64,000 nucleotides of DNA. It comes from Novosphingobium sp. GTDB lineage: Bacteria > Pseudomonadota > Alphaproteobacteria > Sphingomonadales > Sphingomonadaceae. A model generated the notes under the pieces. It saw only the letters and a program-made list of their open reading frames with translations, made no database searches and had not been told where the DNA came from. Shown in pieces: positions 1 through 7,039 of this stretch (positions are counted from its first letter, which is position 1; each line of letters starts with the position of its first letter). A program made the position numbers and the translations under genes. Location: contig NZ_JBCNLP010000006.1 in NCBI RefSeq assembly GCF_039595395.1, positions 1,183,001 to 1,247,000 of the forward strand, written 5' to 3'.

Positions 1-2
1 CG

Positions 3-749
3 CATATCCCGCTCGACCGGGTGAAAGGCTTGTTCATCAGCCATCTGCATTACGATCATGTCGGCGGGGTCTCGGCGCTGCTGGGGCTGCGCTATCAGAC
101 CAGCACCTATGCGCCGCTGCCCATCTATGGCCCGCCGGGCACCAAAGCCATGGTGGACGGACTGGTCGCCGCGATGATGCCCTTTGCCATGAGCGGCTAT
201 GGCATCCCCGGCACGCCGCATGTCGATCCGGCCAGCACGGTGAGCGTCACCGAACTGTCGGGCGGCGATCATCTCACGCTGGGGTCGGTGGCGGCCAGCA
301 CCGTGCAGAACACCCATTACTCCTTCGCGCCGGGCAGCGAGGATGACCGGCGCTTCCGCTCGCTGGCATGGCGCTTCGAGACGGGCGGGCGCTCCTTCGT
401 CTTCACCGGCGACACCGGGCCCAGCGAGGCGGTCACGCGCTTTGCCAAAGGCGCCGATGTGCTGGTCAGCGAGATCATCGATCTGGACGCCACGCTGGCC
501 ATGGTCAACCGCGAGAACCCCCATCTCGATGCGCAAAAACGCGATGGCATGATCGAGCATCTCAGCCGCCATCACCTGCCCGCCGCCGAGGTCGGCAAGA
601 TGGCCGCCGCTGCCGGCGTGAAGCAGGTGGTGCTGACCCATTTCGCCCCCTCCGATCCATCGGCGGCACTGGTTGAGCATTTGCGGCAGGGCATCGCGGC
701 GCAGTATCACGGGACGATCACCATGGCCCGCGATCTCGACAGCTTCTGA
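3..749 (+). CDS. MBL-fold metallo-hydrolase (5' truncated by window edge)
   Basis: The reading frame is already open at base 3 and runs to a TGA at 747-749, so the true start lies outside the window. The protein carries the metallo-beta-lactamase-fold metal motif HxHxDH in SHLHYDHVGG near the visible N-terminus, a downstream GDTG metal-ligand segment (FTGDTG) and a late LTHFAP histidine. This order is typical of RNase Z/arylsulfatase-like MBL hydrolases that bind two zinc ions. The substrate cannot be assigned. A signal peptide would be upstream and is not visible. It converges on the MucR-like gene, with a possible hairpin between them. Confidence 0.85.
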   Translation, partial: HIPLDRVKGLFISHLHYDHVGGVSALLGLRYQTSTYAPLPIYGPPGTKAMVDGLVAAMMPFAMSGYGIPGTPHVDPASTVSVTELSGGDHLTLGSVAASTVQNTHYSFAPGSEDDRRFRSLAWRFETGGRSFVFTGDTGPSEAVTRFAKGADVLVSEIIDLDATLAMVNRENPHLDAQKRDGMIEHLSRHHLPAAEVGKMAAAAGVKQVVLTHFAPSDPSAALVEHLRQGIAAQYHGTITMARDLDSF

Positions 750-790
750 CCAGCGTCCAAAGGACTGGCGCCCGGTCTTCCTGAAACACG

Positions 791-822
791 ACACCGCCCG
801 GCCCGCAAGGACCGGACGGTGT
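791..822. terminator. Hairpin between convergent genes
   Basis: An 11-bp stem with one mismatch (791-801 with 812-822, 10-nt loop) lies between the convergent stops at 749 and 848. There is no clear T tract on either side, so intrinsic termination is only inferred from position. Confidence 0.35.
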
Positions 823-847
823 TCGACGGCATCAGCCGCAAAAGCGG

Positions 848-1729
848 TCAGGCCTTGGGCGCAGCCTCAGCGGCAACAGCGGCAACAGCCGCGGCAGGCT
901 GCGGCTCACGCGCCATGCGGCGCGGCTTGGCAGCGGCCTTGGGCTTGGCGTCCTTGCTCTCGGTTGCCTTGGCGGCGGCGGGAGCGGCGTCAGCCTTCGC
1001 CTTGCGCGCGGTGCGGGCAAGCTTGGCGGCAGGCGTTGCCGTAGCGGGCGCGGCCGTCGTGTCAGTCGCTGCAGGTGCGGCTTCCTTCACGGCGCTGGCG
1101 GCCTTCGCCGGCTTGGGCGCGGCCTTGGTCTCGGCGGCCACCTTCGCGACAGTCTTCGCCTTGGTCACCGGCTTGGCGGCGGATTTGGCAGGCTTGGCTT
1201 TCGCGGCAGGCGCGACAACCTTCTCGTCCGAGGCAGCCTTGGGCGCGGTCACTGCCGCGGGGGCCGTGAGCCCCTGCAACAAGGCCAGGCCCTCAGCCTT
1301 CGCCTTGCGCGGAGCGCGGGCCGGCTTGGCGGCGGCAGGCGTGCTGGCGGCCTTCGCGGTCGATGCGGTCACAGCAGCAGCGGCGCCCTTGGCGGCCGCC
1401 TTGCGCACGGGCTTCGCAGCCGTGTCAGCAGCGATTTTGCCCGTACCATTCAGAGCAGCAACAGAAGCCGTCTTCGCGGCGGGCTTGGCCTTGGCTGCAG
1501 GCTTCGCCTTGGCCACCGGCTTGGCGGCGGTCTGCTGCTTGGCAGGGGCAACCGGCTTCGCGGCAGGCGCGCCCGTGCTGTTCCCGTCGAACGCGGCAAG
1601 CACAGTCTTCAAAAGATTGGAAACATCCGCAAGGGCGGGATGGACGTTGGGGTTCTGCAGCCAGGCGATGGTAATATCGGCGGCAAGCTTGGATGAACTC
1701 TCGGTGTTGTCGGATACAGTGTCGGCCAT
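848..1729 (-). CDS. MucR-type N-terminal domain with histone H1-like Ala/Lys-rich tail
   Basis: The 293-aa product starts at the ATG at 1729; a longer frame begins at 1786, but its leader looks untranslated. Residues ~12-50 (KLAADITIAWLQNPNV and following, up to LLKTVLAAFDG) resemble the N-terminal oligomerisation region of Ros/MucR regulators (family pattern LTADIVSAYVSNN). The rest is a long low-complexity tail of AKPAAKAK-type repeats, with RKAKAEG and RKAKADA copies, as in histone H1-like/nucleoid proteins. The Ros/MucR C2H2 zinc finger is absent: the protein from MADT onward has no cysteine. It is probably a DNA-compacting or nucleoid-associated protein. The plus-strand ORF over the same bases is a composition shadow. 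Function is inferred; the domain resemblance is by eye. Confidence 0.7.
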   Translation of the reverse strand: MADTVSDNTESSSKLAADITIAWLQNPNVHPALADVSNLLKTVLAAFDGNSTGAPAAKPVAPAKQQTAAKPVAKAKPAAKAKPAAKTASVAALNGTGKIAADTAAKPVRKAAAKGAAAAVTASTAKAASTPAAAKPARAPRKAKAEGLALLQGLTAPAAVTAPKAASDEKVVAPAAKAKPAKSAAKPVTKAKTVAKVAAETKAAPKPAKAASAVKEAAPAATDTTAAPATATPAAKLARTARKAKADAAPAAAKATESKDAKPKAAAKPRRMAREPQPAAAVAAVAAEAAPKA

Positions 1730-1863
1730 GGTCACCCTCGTCGGATAAAGGTGGCACGGGTTACGCCTCTTCTCGCTTTTCGTCAAACATGCCCTGCTTG
1801 CGGCAGATCAATCGACCATCTTTGCATGAGGTGATGCCCAGGTCGAACATCACCTTCGAACGA

Positions 1864-2019
1864 AGAGACTGTTTGGAAATCCGGCGGAAGCCGGATTTGC
1901 GGTACCGGCCCTCTCCCCCACCCGGCCACCCATAGAATACTGCCGTTGGGTGGCCGGGTGGGGGAGAGGGCCGGTACCGCACTGAACATGCGCTGTCGCG
2001 CATGTTCCAAACGGACTCT
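1864..2019. repeat. Palindromic MITE/REPIN-like element
   Basis: This is a 156-bp symmetric structure. The outer ends AGAGACTGTTTGGAA (1864-1878) and its near complement (2005-2019) match at 13 of 15 positions. Just inside each end sits a perfect 9-bp stem with a 4-nt loop (1877-1885/1890-1898 and 1985-1993/1998-2006). The centre is a perfect 34-bp inverted repeat (1899-1932 with 1947-1980) around a 14-nt spacer. It has no coding capacity. It fills the gap between the MucR-like and LysR starts/stops, and its right end touches the LysR stop codon. The architecture suggests a non-autonomous mobile or REP-doublet repeat; copy number cannot be seen here. Confidence 0.75.
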
Positions 2020-2971
2020 AAGCCGATCCGAGAAACCGCGACCAGAAAGGCGACAGGCCACTTTCCGTCGGATTCCTGCCGCGAAACAGATCGGCCACCT
2101 GTTTGCGCAACCAGATGATCGCCGGATCGGCATGCCCACGCCGGTGCCAGAACTGTTTGAGCTCCACCGGAGCAACATGAAAAGGCAGAGGAAGAATGTT
2201 GAGTTTCAACACCTTCGCATAGATCGTCCCCACCGAGCGCGGTACCACCGCGATCATGTCGGACTGCGCCACCAGCAGCGGCACGCTCATGAAATGCGAG
2301 GATTGCAGACGGATCCGGCGCTGATAACCCAGCTCCTGAATGCGGTTTTCAAAACGCTCCTGACTGCGCCCCGGTTGCCGCACCACGATGTGATCGGCCT
2401 CCAGATATTGGGCGAGCGTAAGGTGATCGGTGATCGCGGGATGACCATCGCGCACGAGGCAGACAAATTCATGGTCGAACAGGGTCTGCTCGAACAGGCT
2501 CGTCGTGTCGATGTCGACCAGATGCCCGATGGCCAGATCGATCGTCCCCGCCGTCAGCGCGCGCAACAGCTCATCAGGCCCCAGATCGACCGAACTCAGC
2601 GAGACGCCCGGCGCCACCGCCGCGCAGGAAGCCACCAGATCCGGCAGGAACGACAGCCCGCCCAGATCCGACATGTTGAGCACGAAACAGCGTTCGCTCT
2701 GCGCGGGATCGAACCGTCCGGTGGAAACGATATCCGCGCGCAGCGTGCCCATCATCTGCTGAACGGGGGCCCGCAACTGCTCGGCCAGAACGGTGGGTAC
2801 CATGATGCCGCCCTGACGAAAGAACAGCTCATCATCGAAATGGTCGCGCAGGCGGCGCAGCGCGAGACTGACGCCGGGCTGGCTCAGCCCAAGCACCCGC
2901 GCGGCGCCCGATACGGAGCCTTCGGCAAAGATGGCGTCGAGCACGCGCAGCAGATTGAGGTCGAGCATCAT
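2018..2971 (-). CDS. LysR-family transcriptional regulator
   Basis: The 317-aa protein has a typical LysR N-terminal winged helix (residues ~1-62; LNLLRVLDAIFAEGSVSGAA then LGLSQPGVSLALRRLRDHF) and a periplasmic-binding-like effector domain to the C-terminus. Two adjacent ATGs (2971 and 2968) could serve as start. It is divergent from the vanillate demethylase gene, the usual LysR arrangement, so it probably controls vanA in response to an aromatic acid. The stop codon abuts the palindromic element at 1864-2019. Effector and target are inferred from position only. Confidence 0.9.
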   Translation of the reverse strand: MMLDLNLLRVLDAIFAEGSVSGAARVLGLSQPGVSLALRRLRDHFDDELFFRQGGIMVPTVLAEQLRAPVQQMMGTLRADIVSTGRFDPAQSERCFVLNMSDLGGLSFLPDLVASCAAVAPGVSLSSVDLGPDELLRALTAGTIDLAIGHLVDIDTTSLFEQTLFDHEFVCLVRDGHPAITDHLTLAQYLEADHIVVRQPGRSQERFENRIQELGYQRRIRLQSSHFMSVPLLVAQSDMIAVVPRSVGTIYAKVLKLNILPLPFHVAPVELKQFWHRRGHADPAIIWLRKQVADLFRGRNPTESGLSPFWSRFLGSA

Positions 2972-2980
2972 TTCCAGGGC

Positions 2981-2995
2981 TTATACAGATCATAA
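2981..2995. promoter_or_regulatory. Candidate LysR box between lysR and vanA
   Basis: TTAT-N7-ATAA (2981-2984 and 2992-2995) fits the T-N11-A inverted-repeat pattern bound by LysR proteins. It lies 10 bp upstream of the divergent lysR start. It is short and AT-rich, so chance occurrence is possible. Confidence 0.35.
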
Positions 2996-3133
2996 AAAGA
3001 TAGCGCGATGCTTATAATCCCTGCGCCTGTTATCCTGCGGCCACAACGGATCTGCAGGACCATGTCCAGAGAAGGACCTGCCGACAGCACGATGCAATCG
3101 AGGTCGCACAGGCCCGATCGGGAGATGATACGC

Positions 3134-4246
3134 GTGAACACAGCACCCACCCGCGACGAAACCCCTGTTTCACACGCCAGCGTTTCGCAAGCCCCTGCCC
3201 CCTGGCCGCGCAACGCCTGGTATGTGGCGGCAACGCCTGACGAGGTCGCGGACAAGCCGCTCGGGCGGCGCATCTGCGGGCATCGCATGGTCTTCTTCCG
3301 GCCGGAGTCGGGCGGGGTGGTCGCGCTTGAGGATTTCTGTCCGCACCGGGGCGCGCCGCTCTCGCTGGGCTTCCGACGCGGCGACACGCTGGTCTGCGGC
3401 TATCACGGCCTGGCGGTGGATTGCCGGGGCAAGGCGGACAACATGCCCGGCCAGCGCGTGCAGAATTTCCCGGCAGTGCGACAGTTTCCGATCGTCGAAC
3501 GCTATGGCTTCATCTGGGTATGGCCGGGTGATCCGGAGCAAGCCTCGCCCGACAAGCTGCATCACCTCGAATGGGCCGAAAGCGAGGACTGGGCCTATGG
3601 CGGCGGCCTCTATCACATCAAGTGCGATTACCGCCTGATGGTCGACAATCTCATGGACCTTACCCATGAAACCTATGTCCATGCCTCCAGCATCGGGCAG
3701 AAGGAAATCGATGAGGCGCCGGTCAAGACCCGCGTCGAGGGGCAGGAAGTCATCACCAGCCGCATGATGGACGGCATCAAGGCGCCCCCCTTCTGGCGCA
3801 TGGCGCTGAAGGGCGCGGGGCTGCCCGAGGATGCCACCGTCGACCGCTGGCAAATCTGCCGCTTCACCCTGCCCAGCCATGTCATGATCGAGGTCGGCGT
3901 CGCGCTGGAAGGTCATGGCGGTTACGAGGCGAATCGTTCCAAGAAGGCATCGAGCATCGTGGTCGATTTCATCACGCCGGAGACCGAGACCTCACATCAC
4001 TATTTCTGGGGCATGGCGCGCCAGTTCGCGGTGGAGGACAGCGCGCTGACCGACACGATCCGTCAGGGGCAGGGCAAGATCTTTGGCGAAGACCTCGACA
4101 TGCTGGAACGCCAGCAGCAGAATCTGCTCGATTACCCCGAACGCCAGCTTCTCAAGCTGAACATCGATGCGGGCGGGGCACGCTCACGGCTGATGATCAA
4201 CCGCGCCATCGCGGAAGAGGAGGGCAGCGCGGTTCCTGCGGCCTAG
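3134..4246 (+). CDS. vanA: Vanillate O-demethylase oxygenase subunit (Rieske non-haem iron)
   Basis: The product demethylates vanillate to protocatechuate with an electron-supplying reductase. The Rieske [2Fe-2S] ligands are visible as CPHRG followed by CGYHG, and the mononuclear iron site as DNLMDLTHETYVHASS, which is near-identical to VanA proteins, as is the stretch around APPFWR. I chose the GTG at 3134 because GGGAG lies 9 bp upstream; this gives 370 aa. In-frame ATGs at 3008 and 3125 are alternatives but are poorly placed. No reductase subunit (VanB) is present on either side, so the electron donor must be encoded elsewhere. It is divergent from a LysR gene. Confidence 0.88.
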   Translation: MNTAPTRDETPVSHASVSQAPAPWPRNAWYVAATPDEVADKPLGRRICGHRMVFFRPESGGVVALEDFCPHRGAPLSLGFRRGDTLVCGYHGLAVDCRGKADNMPGQRVQNFPAVRQFPIVERYGFIWVWPGDPEQASPDKLHHLEWAESEDWAYGGGLYHIKCDYRLMVDNLMDLTHETYVHASSIGQKEIDEAPVKTRVEGQEVITSRMMDGIKAPPFWRMALKGAGLPEDATVDRWQICRFTLPSHVMIEVGVALEGHGGYEANRSKKASSIVVDFITPETETSHHYFWGMARQFAVEDSALTDTIRQGQGKIFGEDLDMLERQQQNLLDYPERQLLKLNIDAGGARSRLMINRAIAEEEGSAVPAA

Positions 4247-4253
4247 CGCCCCC

Positions 4254-4289
4254 TCGGGCCTGCTCCCCACCCAGAAGGGGCGGGCCCGA
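4254..4289. terminator. GC-rich hairpin after vanA
   Basis: An imperfect stem pairs 4254-4268 with 4277-4289 around an 8-nt loop. It is placed between the convergent stops of vanA and the small LuxR-type gene. No T run follows. Confidence 0.45.
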
Positions 4290-4324
4290 CCATCATGTCA
4301 AACGGGGTGACGCCCGTCCGGCGA

Positions 4325-4570
4325 TCAGGCCACCGTCTTCAGAAGATTCTGCGCGGCCAGCGCCACCTGCGTGCGGTTGCGCACATTCAGCTTGCGCATC
4401 AGCAGCGTCATATGCGCCTTCACCGTCTTTTCGGCGATCCCCAGATCGAAAGCGATCTGCTTGTTGAGCAGCCCGGAACGGACGCCCTGCATCACCTTCA
4501 TCTGCGTGGGCGTCAACCGGACCGGCGGCGCGGAGCCAACACCAGCGCCCTCAATGCTCACTTGCTGCAT
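4325..4570 (-). CDS. Stand-alone LuxR/GerE-type HTH protein (81 aa)
   Basis: This is a complete small gene, with GAGGAGG just upstream of the ATG at 4570. Residues ~18-78 form a LuxR-family DNA-binding domain (LTPTQMKVMQGVRSGLLNKQ, then IAEKTVKAHMTLLMRKL). There is no receiver or ligand-binding domain, so it resembles the C-terminal half of a NarL-type response regulator on its own. Such short proteins can act as constitutive binders or be controlled by heterodimerisation. It is divergent from the gluconate permease gene 328 bp away. Target unknown. Confidence 0.8.
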   Translation of the reverse strand: MQQVSIEGAGVGSAPPVRLTPTQMKVMQGVRSGLLNKQIAFDLGIAEKTVKAHMTLLMRKLNVRNRTQVALAAQNLLKTVA

Positions 4571-4898
4571 CTCTCAAGCCTCCTCTTGCCATGTCCGCTC
4601 GCCCGGCTTCCCGGCGAGGCCTTCTTGTGTGCCATGCAAGCCCCGCCCGATCATGGAAGATTCGGTAGGATGGCCCGATGTGGTTGGACAACCCTTGAAT
4701 ATTGCGACGCTGTTCCGACGTCAATCTTTGTTTTTCTGCTTTGTTAGCCCTATCATCTGTTATACAGCTTTTTGGCATGACAAGACCGAAGGTGACGCAA
4801 AAGCGCACCCAAGCGGACCACGGAGAGGACATGAATGTGATCGCAAGCCTGCCATTCCGGGCGCCCGGACCAGACCGGCATCCCTCACCGGAGGCCGT
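4571..4898. promoter_or_regulatory. Divergent intergenic region, luxR-like gene / gntP
   Basis: The 328-bp stretch is moderately AT-rich around 4690-4790 and must hold promoters for both flanking genes. I could not find a copy of the GGGACC-N2-GGTCCC palindrome seen elsewhere in this locus, nor a convincing gene. The long plus-strand frame through it is an upstream extension of gntP. Confidence 0.4.
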
Positions 4899-6245
4899 AT
4901 GATGACCGAGGACATGCGACTCATCCTCTCGGCGGTGCTGGGAATCGCTGCGGCCATCACGCTGATCGTCAAGGCGCGGTTCCATCCGTTTCTGGCGCTG
5001 CTGTGCGGTGCCTTTCTGATCGGCCTGCTCACGGGGCTTCCTCCGGCAGAGCTGGCGCATGCCGTGGAAAAGGGCGCGGGCGATGTGCTGGGCGGCACGG
5101 GGCTGGTCGTCGCGCTGGGCCTGTCGCTGGGCGCCATGCTGCAGCTCTCCAACGGGGCGGAGGCCGTAGCGCAGGCCGGCCTGCGGGTGAGCGGTCCGCG
5201 CGCGGCGCCATGGATGAGCATGGCCGTTGCGCTGCTGCTGGGCCTGCCGCTGTTTTTCGAAACCGGGCTGGTGCTGCTGCTGCCGATCGTGGCCGCCGCC
5301 GCTGACGGGCTGAGCGGTGGCAAGGACACATCAACCATGCGCCTGCGCCTGATGCTGCCCGCACTGGCCGGTCTCTCGACCTTGCATGCGCTGGTGCCCC
5401 CTCACCCCGGCCCCTTGCTGGCGGTGACGGCCCTTCACGCCAATCTGGGGCTGACGATGTTCTACGGCCTGCTGGTCGGCCTGCCCACGGCGATCATCGC
5501 CGGGCCGCTGCTGGCGGGCATCATCGCGCGGCATGTACATCCTTCCGCGCCGGTGATCGGCAAGGCCGAGCCGCTGGTGCAGGCGCCGGGCCTCAGCGCC
5601 TCGCTGATCGCCGTGCTGCTGCCGGTGGTGCTGATCGCGCTGGGTCAGGTCAAGGCCGTGGTGCCGCCCGCCATGGCAGCGCATCTGGGCTGGACAGGGC
5701 TGGTCAGCAATCCCGTCTTTGCGCTGGTGCTGGCCAATCTGGCGGCCATGCCCCTGCTGTTCGGGCGGCGCATGTGCGCGGCGCCCGTGCAGGGCGCCAT
5801 CTGGGCCGAAGCGATGAAACCGGCCGGCGCCATCATTCTGGCCATCGGCGCGGGCGGCGCGCTCAAGCAGGTGCTGGTGACCGCCGGGCTTGCCGATTTC
5901 CTCGCGCATCTCGCCTCGCATGGCGGCATTCCCGCCATTCCGATGGCCTGGATGACCGCTGTCTGCATCCGTCTGGCGACCGGCTCGGCCACTGTGGCCA
6001 CCATCACCGCCGCCGGGATCATGCCCGCCGTGGTCACCGCCACGGGCGCCTCGCCGGAATGGACGGTGCTGGCCATCGGCGCCGGGTCGATCTTCTTTTC
6101 GCATGTCAACGATCCGGGCTTCTGGCTGGTGCGCAGCTATCTGGGCACCAGCACGCCCGATACGTTTCGCAGTTGGTCCGCCATGGAAACCGTCGTTTCG
6201 GTGGTGGCTCTGGCTTTCGTTCTGGCGGGCAGCTATCTGCTGTGA
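4899..6245 (+). CDS. gntP: Gluconate:H+ symporter, GntP family
   Basis: The 448-aa polytopic inner-membrane permease has the normal GntP length. The start ATG at 4899 follows GGAGG (4890-4894); a second ATG sits at 4902. Many hydrophobic segments are visible from residue ~8 onward. Family-type stretches include LPLFFETGLVLLLPIV, LVPPHPGPLLAV and the C-terminal FSHVNDPGFWLVRSYLG, which are hallmarks of GntP/GntT/IdnT proteins. It imports gluconate or a related aldonate. It is followed after 14 bp by a GntR regulator and is functionally matched by a gluconokinase at 16.5 kb. Exact sugar acid specificity cannot be read from sequence. Confidence 0.9.
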   Translation: MMTEDMRLILSAVLGIAAAITLIVKARFHPFLALLCGAFLIGLLTGLPPAELAHAVEKGAGDVLGGTGLVVALGLSLGAMLQLSNGAEAVAQAGLRVSGPRAAPWMSMAVALLLGLPLFFETGLVLLLPIVAAAADGLSGGKDTSTMRLRLMLPALAGLSTLHALVPPHPGPLLAVTALHANLGLTMFYGLLVGLPTAIIAGPLLAGIIARHVHPSAPVIGKAEPLVQAPGLSASLIAVLLPVVLIALGQVKAVVPPAMAAHLGWTGLVSNPVFALVLANLAAMPLLFGRRMCAAPVQGAIWAEAMKPAGAIILAIGAGGALKQVLVTAGLADFLAHLASHGGIPAIPMAWMTAVCIRLATGSATVATITAAGIMPAVVTATGASPEWTVLAIGAGSIFFSHVNDPGFWLVRSYLGTSTPDTFRSWSAMETVVSVVALAFVLAGSYLL

Positions 6246-6259
6246 TGCGGGAGGGAACA

Positions 6260-6937
6260 ATGCAGGAAGGACGGCTGGCCGATCGGGCCTATGCGGGCAT
6301 CATCGAGATCATCAACACCGAGGATCTGGAAATCGGCAACCGCCTGCCCTCCGAGGCGCGGCTGGCCGAGATCTTCGGCATTTCCCGCACCATGGTGCGC
6401 GAGGCGCTGGTAAGGCTGGCCTCCGACGGCATCACCGAGGCGCGGCGCGGCGCGGGTTCCTTCGTCAAGCGGCGGCCCTCGATGCGGCTGGGCTCGCATA
6501 TGCAGATGATGGACCTGTCGGCCACCATGGGCAGCTATGAGGTGCGCTTCGTGCTGGAGGCTGAAGCGGCGCGGCTGGCCGCCATGCGCCGTTCTGTCGA
6601 GCAGATGAGCGCCATCCAGCGCGCGATGGACAATTTGCGCGCGGCGCTGATTTCCACCGGCCCGGCCCATCTCGAGGACATGCTGCTGCATCGCGCCATC
6701 GTGCTGGCCACGGCCAATCCGGTGTTCCTTTCCTGCTTTGACCATATGCATGAAGAGGTCGACCGCATCATGCGCGCGGGCGTCGACATTTCCCGCTCAC
6801 GCCCGCCCGAGGCGATCGGCGCCATGCTCAATGAGCATGAGATGATCGTCGAGGCGATCAAGGTACAGGACGGCGATGCTGCCGCTCTGGCGATGCGCTG
6901 GCACCTGTCGCAGGGGCGCAAGCGGCTGATGCCCTGA
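6260..6937 (+). CDS. GntR-family (FadR/FCD subfamily) transcriptional regulator
   Basis: The 225-aa protein has an N-terminal winged helix (residues ~5-75; LPSEARLAEIFGISRTMVRE is the GntR signature) and a helical FCD effector domain with scattered His/Asp/Glu metal-ligand candidates. The ATG at 6260 is preferred because GGGAGGGA lies just upstream; an ATG at 6245 overlaps the gntP stop. It is co-transcribed with gntP. The palindromic site at 6968-6983, immediately downstream and before the beta-helix gene, and its identical copy at 16341-16354 are the natural operator candidates. It probably responds to gluconate or a pathway intermediate. Confidence 0.88.
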   Translation: MQEGRLADRAYAGIIEIINTEDLEIGNRLPSEARLAEIFGISRTMVREALVRLASDGITEARRGAGSFVKRRPSMRLGSHMQMMDLSATMGSYEVRFVLEAEAARLAAMRRSVEQMSAIQRAMDNLRAALISTGPAHLEDMLLHRAIVLATANPVFLSCFDHMHEEVDRIMRAGVDISRSRPPEAIGAMLNEHEMIVEAIKVQDGDAAALAMRWHLSQGRKRLMP

Positions 6938-6967
6938 CCACCGAACGGTTGCAGCGGGACGAAAAGC

Positions 6968-6983
6968 CGGGACCTTGGTCCCG
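6968..6983. promoter_or_regulatory. Palindromic operator, copy 1
   Basis: CGGGACCTTGGTCCCG is a perfect 16-bp palindrome about 60 bp upstream of the beta-helix gene at 7040. Its 14-bp core recurs (as its reverse complement) at 16341-16354. It is a likely binding site for the adjacent GntR-type regulator. Confidence 0.65.
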
Positions 6984-7039
6984 CATGTCCTGCCACGCCG
7001 CCTCGCCTATCAACAGCGCATATCCATAGGAGACGATGC

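Noticed and set aside
819..1748. 309-aa plus-strand ORF over the MucR-like gene
   Set aside because: Ala-rich shadow of the repetitive minus-strand tail; no start signal or family similarity.
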